Positions 1 through 5,644 of a DNA stretch of 28,280 nt are shown piece by piece (the stretch's first letter is position 1; the number at the start of each line of letters is the position of its first letter). The notes under the pieces are model-generated. The model was given only the letters and a program-made list of their open reading frames with translations. It ran no database searches and had not been told where the DNA came from. Made by a program: the position numbers and the translations under genes. Source of the DNA: a virus; the IMG/VR virus record IMGVR_UViG_3300046476_000336, positions 1 to 28,280 of that record. The stretch is one strand, 5' to 3'.

Positions 1-14
1 AAGGAGCAAAACAA

Positions 15-323
15 ATGGCAACCAACGGACAAGGCGATAGCGAAGCATTGCAAAGCATAGAGAGGGCCATCACCGGCGTCGGCAAAGCACCGGCCCGCCG
101 GGATGCAGCGCCGAACGATGACAGCATCAGCACATTCAACGAAATGTTGGCCGAGCAATATCGTGCGCTCGGCAAGCATGCACTCGAACATGGGCAATAT
201 ATTTCCCATGCCTGCAACGAGTACGCCGACCGCTTGCTATCGGAGCATCGCCGATTGGTGGGAACTGTGTTGCAGGCCGAGCGCAAGCTGGTGGCCGACG
301 CCGAGAGCTTCATTGGAAAATGA
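15..323 (+). CDS. Hypothetical small helical phage-type protein
   Basis: This 102-residue protein is not recognised. It is hydrophilic, has no signal peptide or membrane segment, and from about residue 40 to the end looks alpha-helical (Glu, Ala, Leu, Arg rich), so a small cytoplasmic helical protein is likely. The start is supported by AAGGAG at positions 1-6, eight bases before the ATG. Its stop overlaps the start of the next gene (ATGA at 320-323), so the two are probably translated together. It lies on the strand opposite the phage late genes, in the accessory module. The call as a real gene rests on the good ribosome-binding site and coupling; the function is unknown. Confidence 0.7.
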   Translation: MATNGQGDSEALQSIERAITGVGKAPARRDAAPNDDSISTFNEMLAEQYRALGKHALEHGQYISHACNEYADRLLSEHRRLVGTVLQAERKLVADAESFIGK

Positions 324-517
324 AGATAGCCCAACGGTGGGAGGCGGTTTCAGTTTGGCTGAACGCTGATCTCAAAGCCCGGCGCATTGATGCGATACTG
401 CTGGTCGGGGGTATTGTTTGCGTTACCTATTATTATTGGGCCAGCGGTTGGCAGGGCGCCTTAGTCGGCGGCCTTATGTATATCATGATGGTTATGATAT
501 CGGTGTGGTTGATATAA
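320..517 (+). CDS. Small membrane protein, about two transmembrane segments
   Basis: The 65-residue product has a short charged N-terminus (MKIAQRWEAV), then hydrophobic stretches around residues 24-42 (ILLVGGIVCVTYYYWASGW) and 46-65 (GALVGGLMYIMMVMISVWLI), which read as two membrane helices with almost no C-terminal tail. It begins inside the stop of the preceding gene (ATGA), so translation is probably coupled. Such small proteins with two helices include holins, but it is far from the lysis cassette and on the other strand, so no function is assigned. After its stop there is an 86-base gap that carries the promoter of the next gene. Confidence 0.65.
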   Translation: MKIAQRWEAVSVWLNADLKARRIDAILLVGGIVCVTYYYWASGWQGALVGGLMYIMMVMISVWLI

Positions 518-518
518 G

Positions 519-548
519 TTTCGAGTCCAAAAATTAACGGTATATAAT
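519..548 (+). promoter_or_regulatory. Candidate sigma-70-type promoter
   Basis: A perfect TATAAT box lies at 543-548 in an AT-rich gap, within GGTATATAATACTGG. The best -35-like hexamer at an 18-base spacing is TTTCGA (519-524), which matches the consensus weakly. Transcription would start near 555 and lead into the secreted-protein gene at 604. The support is the perfect -10 element and its position in the only AT-rich gap here; the weak -35 box limits confidence. Confidence 0.4.
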
Positions 549-603
549 ACTGGACAAACCTATTAGACTACCGGCGTGACTAAACCTGATGAGAGGAACT
601 GAA

Positions 604-1365
604 ATGAACAGACTAATCCTAGCTGCCGTCCTGCTGGCGGGAACGGCGTTTGCGTCATTGCCAGCGAAAGCGGACATTGTTCTTGGTGGTCAGACTTGGA
701 CCTTCAACGGAGTCGATAACCTGACGTTGACTCCGGTGGTGCCAGGCGGCAATCAACCGCAGAACATTCAGTGCGTGATCTGCGGCGATAACCAGCCGCA
801 GCAAGACACTACCTTCGGCTATACCAACTTCAAGAACAGCGGGAATGTTTCCAGTGAGGCGTTCTTCTCGACCAACGTGTCGGGCGGCGGCAATCCGGGC
901 CTCAACACCATTGGTACGCCCTATGACGGCTCATTCCTGCGGGCGTTCTTGCTTGCCGGTGGCGATCCTAACCTGACGTTCTCAATCGGTGTGGATGTCA
1001 ACGACACCAACAAGGCGCAGACCTTGATGTCGTTCTATCTCTTGAACTTCACGACCAAGACCGTGCTGGCAGCCTTCGACGGGCCGGTGGACGTGCCGTC
1101 GCAGAACAATGGCACGGGCTTCCCCGATTACACTCTCGGCACGTTCAACATCAACATCGGCACCGACATCCATGCGGGTGATCAGTTGATCTTCTTCGCG
1201 CGGCTCGACAACGCAAACGATGGGCCGGACTCGTTCTTCCTTATCCCGACTCCTGTACCCGGTCCCATCGTGGGTGCCGGCATCCCCGGCATGATCGCCG
1301 CTTGTGGTGGTCTATTCGGGCTCAACTTCTGGCGCCGCCGCCGCAATGGTACGCTGCCGGCATAG
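604..1365 (+). CDS. Secreted protein with PEP-CTERM-like C-terminal anchor
   Basis: The product (253 residues from this start) begins with a clear Sec signal peptide, MNRLILAAVLLAGTAFAS then LPAKA, with likely cleavage after AKA at residue 23. The body is Gly/Asn/Thr/Phe rich and probably beta-structured, with one CVIC pair. The C-terminus has a Pro-rich linker (PTPVPGPIVGAG), a hydrophobic segment (MIAACGGLFGLNF) and an RRRR cluster, the three-part layout of PEP-CTERM and related exosortase sorting signals, in a variant I associate with Bradyrhizobium-type proteins. I chose the ATG at 604 because GAGAGGAA (591-598) sits five bases before it; the ATG at 589 would place that site inside the gene. 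It is flanked by its own promoter and terminator, as in phage morons. Ligand and role are unknown. Confidence 0.8.
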   Translation: MNRLILAAVLLAGTAFASLPAKADIVLGGQTWTFNGVDNLTLTPVVPGGNQPQNIQCVICGDNQPQQDTTFGYTNFKNSGNVSSEAFFSTNVSGGGNPGLNTIGTPYDGSFLRAFLLAGGDPNLTFSIGVDVNDTNKAQTLMSFYLLNFTTKTVLAAFDGPVDVPSQNNGTGFPDYTLGTFNINIGTDIHAGDQLIFFARLDNANDGPDSFFLIPTPVPGPIVGAGIPGMIAACGGLFGLNFWRRRRNGTLPA

Positions 1366-1390
1366 CTCGTAAGGCTTCCAACAATAGTGG

Positions 1391-1414
1391 CCGAGGCGCA
1401 CGCGCCTCGGTTTT
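1391..1414 (+). terminator. Intrinsic terminator of the secreted-protein gene
   Basis: CCGAGGCG and CGCCTCGG form an 8-bp GC-rich stem around a four-base CACG loop, followed directly by TTTT. It begins 25 bases after the stop codon of the secreted-protein gene, where an independent transcript would be expected to end. Confidence 0.8.
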
Positions 1415-1426
1415 CCGGGGGACACT

Positions 1427-1696
1427 ATGCCGTCAAAAGTTCGTTGGCGATCAGACGAGCCGGGGCGCGAGCCGGCATATCGCCGATCGCAGAATATCAT
1501 CCATGATCGCCTCGCCAATCAGGACGGCTGTATCACGTTCCTGCTAGTTGAACTGCGCGCATTGCAGAAGCGCGTGGCCAAACTTGAACAACACAATGCA
1601 CACACCGCTGCCAATATGGTCAGAGCGGCTTACGAACGCGTGGAGGAAGTTCGGGACGAGTTGGAGCAGCGTGATGAATTGAGCGCACAGCCATGA
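1427..1696 (+). CDS. Hypothetical coiled-coil protein
   Basis: An 89-residue protein of unknown function. The N-terminal 25 residues are Arg rich. From about residue 38 it is a probable coiled coil, with regularly spaced Leu/Val and many Glu/Arg (LLVELRALQKRVAKLEQH, later ERVEEVRDELEQRDEL). It begins 12 bases after the terminator hairpin. GGGGGA at 1418-1423 is a close, imperfect ribosome-binding site. Its stop overlaps the next start (ATGA at 1693-1696), and it ends in SAQP, the CAGCCATGA junction that recurs through this module. It may be a small phage regulatory or structural accessory protein; nothing more specific can be said. Confidence 0.6.
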   Translation: MPSKVRWRSDEPGREPAYRRSQNIIHDRLANQDGCITFLLVELRALQKRVAKLEQHNAHTAANMVRAAYERVEEVRDELEQRDELSAQP

Positions 1697-1980
1697 CCGC
1701 CTTTTGCCGCAGTTGCGACTTGCTCACAATTGAGAATGCCGAGCTACGGGCCGACAACGATCGGCTGCGGGCCGGAATGCGAGAGTATGCCTGCACTGGC
1801 ACCGATCATCCATGCGGGTGCTACACTCAATTTCTTAGTGAGCGCGCCGACAACGAGCGGCTGCGGGTGGAAAATAAGGGACTGCGCGAATTGATCCTGA
1901 ACGCTTCTGCGAACTTCGAACATTACGGCTTATCGGCGCACGCTATGGCCTACCGCCGCGCCTTGGAGCCAAAGCCGTGA
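1693..1980 (+). CDS. Hypothetical coiled-coil protein ending in RRALEPKP
   Basis: A 95-residue protein with two related coiled-coil blocks: IENAELRADNDRLRAGM at about 13-29 and ADNERLRVENKGLRELIL at about 51-68. A Cys-containing stretch, CTGTDHPCGCY, lies between them. The two blocks share the pattern ADN-RLR and may be an internal duplication. Start and stop overlap the neighbours (ATGA upstream, GTGA downstream), so it sits in a coupled chain. The last residues, RRALEPKP, are encoded by a DNA repeat that also ends the next gene. Function is unknown; the Cys residues could bind metal. Confidence 0.6.
   Translation: MTAFCRSCDLLTIENAELRADNDRLRAGMREYACTGTDHPCGCYTQFLSERADNERLRVENKGLRELILNASANFEHYGLSAHAMAYRRALEPKP
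1953..1980 (+). repeat. Gene-end repeat, copy 1 of 3
   Basis: A 28-base sequence (CCGCCGCGCC, then TTGGAGCCAAAGCCGTGA) encodes the terminal RRALEPKP of the coiled-coil gene and carries the GTGA that ends it and starts the next. Near-identical copies lie at 2133-2159 and 2273-2300. Confidence 0.85.
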
Positions 1981-2159
1981 CTGACACCAGAGTGCGGATG
2001 CTACTTGTAGAGAGCGACCGCGCTGTATGCGTTGGCGGGCGGTGGGATGGTTGGCTGTTCTGGCTGCATCCAAACGGGAGTTGGATTTCCGCTAGAAAAT
2101 TAACTGAAACGGAACCAACAATTGACCCGGCTCGCCGCGCCCTGGAGCCAAAGCCGTGA
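1977..2159 (+). CDS. Hypothetical small protein ending in RRALEPKP
   Basis: The 60-residue product starts at GTG inside the upstream stop (GTGA). It looks like a compact beta protein: RVRMLLVESDRAVCVGGRWDG is followed by WLFWLHPNGSWISA, suggesting paired strands rich in Trp. No family is recognised. Its final eight residues, RRALEPKP, match those of the preceding gene although the rest is unrelated, which suggests that gene bodies have been exchanged next to a fixed end sequence. Its own stop again overlaps a GTG start (2156-2159). Confidence 0.55.
   Translation: MTDTRVRMLLVESDRAVCVGGRWDGWLFWLHPNGSWISARKLTETEPTIDPARRALEPKP
2133..2159 (+). repeat. Gene-end repeat, copy 2 of 3
   Basis: A 27-base copy of the gene-end sequence, differing from copy 1 at one internal base (CCCTGG for CCTTGG). 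It is in the same reading frame, encodes RRALEPKP and carries the GTGA stop/start overlap. Confidence 0.85.
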
Positions 2160-2272
2160 TCGTAGAGTTCGTGCAAAATTATTGGCTTGACGCGCTGATA
2201 GTGCTGGCCGCCTTGATTGTCGCACCGACGATCATCGCAATAATTTTAGTAGAGTGGACCGGCGGCGGATGA
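2156..2272 (+). CDS. Very small single-pass membrane protein
   Basis: This 38-residue ORF starts at GTG in a GTGA overlap with the previous stop. Residues about 12-32 (DALIVLAALIVAPTIIAIIL) are one strongly hydrophobic helix, flanked by the short N-terminus MIVEFVQNYW and by VEWTGGG. The coupling and the clean hydrophobic segment argue for a real gene despite its size. Function is unknown; a small membrane-acting phage peptide is possible. Confidence 0.5.
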   Translation: MIVEFVQNYWLDALIVLAALIVAPTIIAIILVEWTGGG

Positions 2273-2300
2273 CCGCCGCGCCTTGGAGCCAAAACCATGA
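2273..2300 (+). repeat. Gene-end repeat, copy 3 of 3, without its gene
   Basis: A 28-base copy that keeps the RRALEPKP reading frame and ends in ATGA rather than GTGA. It lies just after the stop of the small membrane ORF (2270-2272), and the repeat's own frame is closed by a TAG at 2250-2252, so no sizeable gene now uses this end. It separates the two tiny membrane ORFs. Confidence 0.8.
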
Positions 2301-2383
2301 CCGATGTGCTGCTGATACTGATTTGCATTGCACTATGGATCATAGGAGTGGGGGTGATGGCTCTGTTGGAGCTTAGGCCATGA
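2297..2383 (+). CDS. Very small membrane peptide
   Basis: A 28-residue ORF that starts at the ATG inside gene-end repeat copy 3. It is almost wholly one hydrophobic helix (VLLILICIALWIIGVGVMAL, residues 4-23) followed by LELRP. Its stop overlaps the next start (ATGA at 2380-2383). Coupling on both sides and the uninterrupted hydrophobic segment support translation; the role is unknown. A chance hydrophobic ORF cannot be excluded at this length. Confidence 0.4.
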   Translation: MTDVLLILICIALWIIGVGVMALLELRP

Positions 2384-2556
2384 CCGAGCGCAAATCATTC
2401 CCTTGTGCGGTGTGCGGAAGGCCAGACGCAATATCAATTGACGAGGCCCTTGATGGCTACGACACATGCACCGACTGTGTGCCACGCCACCGCCCACTAA
2501 ACGCGGACCAAGTCCGAGCTATGTTTGCGGCCAAAGACACGGCAAGGCAGCCATGA
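2380..2556 (+). CDS. Small zinc-ribbon-like protein
   Basis: The 58-residue product has two CxxC pairs, C9-x2-C12 and C30-x2-C33, separated by 17 residues, the usual spacing of a zinc ribbon or treble-clef knuckle. The rest is polar. Both ends overlap neighbours by ATGA. Its first bases (ATGACCGAGCGCA) are identical to those of the next gene, another sign of shared junctions in this chain. It could be a small DNA- or RNA-binding phage protein; the metal-binding call comes only from the cysteine pattern. Confidence 0.55.
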   Translation: MTERKSFPCAVCGRPDAISIDEALDGYDTCTDCVPRHRPLNADQVRAMFAAKDTARQP

Positions 2557-3059
2557 CCGAGCGCACAGCAGTCCATCCCGACGCGGTCGTCTACACCTGT
2601 CTATACAGGCACTTCGATAAGGACGGAGCGCTTCTATACGTCGGCGTATCGCTGAGCGCGGTCCACCGGCTCGCCCAGCATCGAGACGCATCGCATTGGT
2701 ATGCGGAAATCGCGAGCGTCAAAATTGAGCGGTTCACCGACCGGAAGGAAGCGCTGACCGCCGAACGCGCAGCCATCACAGCGGAGAACCCGCGTCACAA
2801 CTTATACAGGCCCTCTGTCAAAGAGGTTGCCAGGACCAGAGCGGACGACAGCCGGCAAGACCTAGTTCGCAGGCTTGTACAGTTCAACCCACTTTATTCG
2901 CTAGAAAATGCTGCTGTCGTTCTGCAGTGTGGCAAGACCGCCATCGATAGACTTATCAATTCTGGTGAGCTTGGCTTCGTCACTATTCCCCATGGTGGGG
3001 GGGCACGTCGTCGCATTACTGGCTGGCAACTGATTGACTTCCTTGAAGCTCGCGCATGA
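2553..3059 (+). CDS. GIY-YIG nuclease-like domain fused to a helix-turn-helix
   Basis: A 168-residue protein in two parts. Residues about 12-86 resemble the GIY-YIG nuclease fold: VYTCLY and LLYVGVS correspond to the GIY and YIG strands, followed by RLAQH (R39) and a Glu-rich helix (AERAAITAENP) near the usual catalytic Glu position. Residues about 113-166 look like an excisionase/HTH_17-type domain (SLENAAVVLQCGKTAIDRLI, then RRRITGWQLIDFL). Such proteins could cut DNA at a site chosen by the HTH. I chose the ATG at 2553 because it overlaps the upstream stop (ATGA) and a 29-residue upstream extension would overlap the zinc-ribbon gene. A G7 tract lies near the 3' end. Catalytic activity is unproven. 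Confidence 0.7.
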   Translation: MTERTAVHPDAVVYTCLYRHFDKDGALLYVGVSLSAVHRLAQHRDASHWYAEIASVKIERFTDRKEALTAERAAITAENPRHNLYRPSVKEVARTRADDSRQDLVRRLVQFNPLYSLENAAVVLQCGKTAIDRLINSGELGFVTIPHGGGARRRITGWQLIDFLEARA

Positions 3060-3265
3060 CCGAACGAATGGCTTTCAGCGTTGAAGAAGTCTGCGACATA
3101 CTCGGTGTGTCGCACGTGACAGTCTATGCGCGGATCAAAGACGGCACCTTGCGCTCGGCCTCATTCGGCAGGCGACGCCTGATCCTGCGAAAGGACGTTG
3201 AGGCGCTGTTTCAGACCATGGGCCGTGATATGGGCAGGAAAGCATTAGAGGAAAAACAGCAATGA
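3056..3265 (+). CDS. Excisionase-family helix-turn-helix DNA-binding protein
   Basis: The 69-residue product matches the common phage excisionase/MerR-like HTH_17 layout: FSVEEVCDILGVSHVTVYARIKDGTL forms the two-helix DNA-binding unit, then SFGRRRLILRKDVEAL forms the wing and C-terminal helix. It could be an excisionase, a repressor-like regulator or another small DNA-binding protein. It overlaps the GIY-YIG gene by ATGA and may share its targets, since both carry related HTH modules. No integrase is nearby, so a role in excision cannot be inferred from position. Confidence 0.8.
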   Translation: MTERMAFSVEEVCDILGVSHVTVYARIKDGTLRSASFGRRRLILRKDVEALFQTMGRDMGRKALEEKQQ

Positions 3266-3472
3266 ATTCAATGGGAGGACGAGGCCATTGTGGCCGCGCT
3301 TCCTTAGTTCGCAGCAATAAGCGGACGGAAGCTTTCCACCAAATTACCCCGCAGAAGCAACGAGATACATGCTCCAATATGCGCTGCCCGTAAGGCAGCG
3401 GAAGTGCACGTAAAGGCAGTGAAGATGGTCTGGGATATGGGACGGTTTCAACTTGAGGTAGCGCAGCCATGA
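3266..3472 (+). pseudogene. Broken ORF, possibly Myb/SANT-like, interrupted by TAG
   Basis: One frame reads as protein on both sides of a TAG at 3305-3307: QWEDEAIVAALP before it and FAAISGRKLSTKLPRRSN, IHAPICAARKAAEV and FQLEVAQP after it, ending at 3472 in the CAGCCATGA junction typical of this module. The pattern W-D/E-E then LPRRS-IHA-AAR resembles small Myb/SANT-like phage proteins. There is no good start codon, so it looks like a gene broken by a nonsense change. A 7-bp hairpin (CGCTGCC, CGTAA loop, GGCAGCG) lies at 3382-3400. Alternatively, a 43-residue ORF (3262-3393) starts at the ATGA of the HTH gene, but it has no recognisable character. Confidence 0.35.
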
Positions 3473-3582
3473 TGCCGCGCTGGGCCGTGCCGCTGGCCTG
3501 GATACTGCTGTGCTTGGCGGTCGGCACCGTGCTGGCGATCCTGCTCACCGGCTGCCAGATGCCGCTGCGGACCATCCCATGA
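3469..3582 (+). CDS. Tiny lipoprotein, possible outer-membrane spanin-like peptide
   Basis: A 37-residue ORF with a hydrophobic N-terminus (WAVPLAWILLCLAVGTVLAI) and a consensus lipobox L26-T27-G28-C29, followed by only QMPLRTIP. Signal peptidase II processing would leave a nine-residue lipopeptide. It starts in the ATGA overlap with the broken ORF and ends at the minus-strand late terminator. Short lipoproteins beside lysis genes include o-spanins (Rz1-like), and this one faces the lysis cassette, but it is on the opposite strand and unusually short. The lipobox is directly visible; the spanin role is speculative. Confidence 0.5.
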   Translation: MMPRWAVPLAWILLCLAVGTVLAILLTGCQMPLRTIP

Positions 3583-3611
3583 AAAAGCCCCGGCGGGAGG
3601 GCACCGGGGCT
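3582..3611 (-). terminator. Intrinsic terminator ending the late operon
   Basis: Read on the minus strand, AGCCCCGG, a ten-base loop and CCGGGGCT form an 8-bp GC stem, followed by TTTTT. It begins 24 bases beyond the stop of the last minus-strand gene, so it is well placed to end the long late transcript. The plus strand has no T-run after the stem. Confidence 0.85.
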
Positions 3612-3635
3612 GCGGAATCAGGGCTTCCGCGGGAG

Positions 3636-3926
3636 CTATTTGCTCAGGACATTCTTGATCGCCGGGATCGAAATATCTGGCAGGTTGCTGCGCTTGCGCT
3701 CGTCCGGCGGCACGATGCACTGCGAGAGGATTTCGCGCACGTTTGCTTGTGCAGCAAATACAGAAGCTAACAGCTCCTTGCGCTCGTTGTATGCATTGGT
3801 GCCCTGCATGTACAAAAGGAACACGATGCCGCCGATGATGAGCGACTGTACCAGCAGCACCGGCTGCGTGCCGAGCGCACTGATGTAGCCGCCGACCGCC
3901 TTGCCGCCTTCCTCGAGGGCACCCAT
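3636..3926 (-). CDS. Single-pass membrane protein of the lysis cassette
   Basis: The 96-residue product has an N-terminal segment of about 21 residues, one strong membrane helix (PVLLVQSLIIGGIVFLLYM, about 22-40), then a charged domain of about 55 residues (NERKELLASVFAAQANVREI, then CIVPPDERKRSNLPD). One helix plus a helical soluble tail suits an inner-membrane spanin, a holin-associated protein or a class III-like holin. It lies just downstream of the amidase gene, where lysis proteins are usual, and is the last gene of the operon. The exact lysis role is inferred from position only. Confidence 0.6.
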   Translation of the reverse strand: MGALEEGGKAVGGYISALGTQPVLLVQSLIIGGIVFLLYMQGTNAYNERKELLASVFAAQANVREILSQCIVPPDERKRSNLPDISIPAIKNVLSK

Positions 3927-3936
3927 GGCATGCGTC

Positions 3937-4923
3937 CTAGCTTGTGGCCGGATAGATCACCGTCACCTCGTCGTCGGTGCTCACGCCGAGGCTGTCGGCG
4001 AGCGCCGGCGAGAGGTCGGCCGCCCGGCCGGTCTGTTCCTCGTGCGGCCCCCAATCGGCCGGATGCGCCAGCCGCGACACGCCGGTATCCTTGCTGGTCA
4101 CCAGCGCCATCTGGCCGCTGTCGCGCAGCATCGTCTTGGGCGTCACATCGTAGTCCCAGCGGCAGGCCAGATAGAACACGCTGGGATCGAGCCTGCGGGC
4201 AAGCCCGCTCGTCCCTGCCGGCTGATATTCCAGAAATAGCCAGGGCGCCTCGTCGTAATCGTAGATGAATGCGAGGCCCTCGCTCGGCGACACGCCGGTA
4301 TCGGCGGGACCACCAAAGGTCGAGCACGTTCCTTCGGCGAAGAACAGCACACCGCTCGGCGGCGGTTCCGGTTCCGGCCCCGGCGTGGCCTCATCGCCTG
4401 CCAGCGCGCCGGCAATAGCCGAGCAGATATCGCCATACTTTGCCCGGTAGATGTCGGTGTCGGCTTTCGCGTCGACGAAACAGACTTCGACGAGGCATGC
4501 CGGTTTGTTGGTACCGTTGAGAAACGCGAGGTCGGATCGGTGTTTTGCTCCACGCTGGATCAGTCCAGAAGCGGTACATACGGCCTCGCAAATTGCCTTG
4601 GCGATCTTCTCGCCCTTGCTGCTGACATAAAGGCACTCGTGCCCGCGCCCGCCTTGCGTCACCTCGTAGGCATTGAAATGGATCGACAGGTCGGCGTCCC
4701 TGGTCTGCTGGTTGTGCCACGACACGATCTTATTGAGGTTGGCCGACTGCGAGGTCGACGTGTCGTCGTGGAACGTGACGCAGTCGACGCCCATACCGCG
4801 CAGTTCTGTTGCCGTCGCCTCTACAACTTTCCTGGCCTCGTTGACCTCGTCGAGTCCCCACGGGGATGGACCGGCAGCGCCGCGCACGATCTTCGAATGG
4901 CCGCTCGACATAGCTATTTTCAT
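3937..4923 (-). CDS. Endolysin: N-acetylmuramoyl-L-alanine amidase with C-terminal barrel-like domain
   Basis: Residues about 1-175 match the zinc-dependent Amidase_3 fold, which cleaves the lactyl-peptide bond of peptidoglycan. Visible residues are SSGH (H9), E29 in VNEAR, H82 in SIHFNA and E146 in LVEVCF, the three zinc ligands and the catalytic Glu (numbered from the ATG at 4923). A Pro-rich linker (PGPEPEPPPSG) leads to a domain with FGGPADTG, CRWDYDVTPK, HPADWGPH and GRAADLSPALADSLGV, which resembles RlpA-like double-psi barrels and may bind the cell wall. The ATG overlaps the upstream stop (TGATG); a GTG one codon earlier is an alternative. There is no signal peptide, so export needs a holin. 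Confidence 0.85.
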   Translation of the reverse strand: MKIAMSSGHSKIVRGAAGPSPWGLDEVNEARKVVEATATELRGMGVDCVTFHDDTSTSQSANLNKIVSWHNQQTRDADLSIHFNAYEVTQGGRGHECLYVSSKGEKIAKAICEAVCTASGLIQRGAKHRSDLAFLNGTNKPACLVEVCFVDAKADTDIYRAKYGDICSAIAGALAGDEATPGPEPEPPPSGVLFFAEGTCSTFGGPADTGVSPSEGLAFIYDYDEAPWLFLEYQPAGTSGLARRLDPSVFYLACRWDYDVTPKTMLRDSGQMALVTSKDTGVSRLAHPADWGPHEEQTGRAADLSPALADSLGVSTDDEVTVIYPATS

Positions 4924-5039
4924 CACGTCACCACATCAGACCATTGGTCCCAGCCGAGCCAGGATAGGAACGCCAGCACCAGCAGCGCCGTGATGAAGAT
5001 GATGATCCACGGCAGCGCCTCGTAGCGGCGAGGCGTCAT
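4923..5039 (-). CDS. Small single-pass membrane protein, holin candidate
   Basis: A 38-residue protein: a charged N-terminus ([10 protein letters not shown]), one hydrophobic helix ([20 protein letters not shown], residues 11-30) and a short acidic tail. It starts within the upstream stop (ATGA) and its stop overlaps the endolysin start (TGATG), so it is translated directly before the endolysin. Position and topology suit a minimal holin or pinholin-like peptide. It is too short for confident family assignment. Confidence 0.6.
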   Translation of the reverse strand: MTPRRYEALPWIIIFITALLVLAFLSWLGWDQWSDVVT

Positions 5040-5620
5040 AGCGACGTGCTGTAATTGACGTTGAGCGTGTCGCCGTTTACCACCGACTTGTCGCCGGTCG
5101 AGAACGTGCCGGCCGACCATAGCGTGCCGGCGGTGTTGTCCTTGGTGTTGAGCGCGCCACTGCCGTAGCAAAGGAACGCGCCCTTGACCGTTCCGGTGCT
5201 GGTGATGGCGAACGACAGCGCCGCCGACAGCGCCTTTGATCCCGACGCCGCGGCCGACCAAACTGCGGTCTTGCGATTGCCGGAATATGTAGGCGCGTTG
5301 GTGCCACCGGCCTCGAGCCAGCCTGAATGCGAAGCCATGGTGTCGCCGGCGGCCACCGCCGTATAGGACACCGACGAGATCAGGCCCATGAATGGTCCGA
5401 CCACAGTATAGGTCGACCCGGCGAGGAACGAATCGAGCGCCAGGTTCTTGCCGACGGTGGCAACTACGTTGTCGATCACATCGCGCCATTTCAGCTTGCC
5501 GTCGGCGCCGATGCATTCAACCTCGTAGCGGCCATGCGCCTCGGCATGCTCGCCGATCCCGTTGCCGCGAGTTACAGATGCGTCGCTGCATTCGCGCGCG
5601 TCTGCGCGTTCCTCAGTCAT
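5036..5620 (-). CDS. Phage virion-associated protein of a common tail/fibre-region family
   Basis: The 194-residue protein has the pattern [20 protein letters not shown], then [29 protein letters not shown], and a terminal [21 protein letters not shown] recognise this layout from many siphophage genomes, where it lies among tail-fibre genes; its biochemical role is not known to me. It is probably beta-rich. AAGGAGA at 5629-5635 is a strong ribosome-binding site for the ATG at 5620. The first 30 residues are acidic and low in complexity. It precedes the lysis genes and overlaps the holin candidate by ATGA. Confidence 0.65.
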   Translation of the reverse strand: MTEERADARECSDASVTRGNGIGEHAEAHGRYEVECIGADGKLKWRDVIDNVVATVGKNLALDSFLAGSTYTVVGPFMGLISSVSYTAVAAGDTMASHSGWLEAGGTNAPTYSGNRKTAVWSAAASGSKALSAALSFAITSTGTVKGAFLCYGSGALNTKDNTAGTLWSAGTFSTGDKSVVNGDTLNVNYSTSL

Positions 5621-5644
5621 CTGGATGTCTCCTTTGGAAAGCCG

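Noticed and set aside
589-603. Earlier ATG of the secreted-protein gene
   Set aside because: The ribosome-binding sequence would lie inside the gene; the ATG at 604 has the site at a proper distance and gives a standard signal peptide.
3262-3393. 43-codon ORF starting at the ATGA of the excisionase-type gene
   Set aside because: Coupled start but mixed, patternless protein; the alternative frame with a nonsense codon reads more like a protein.
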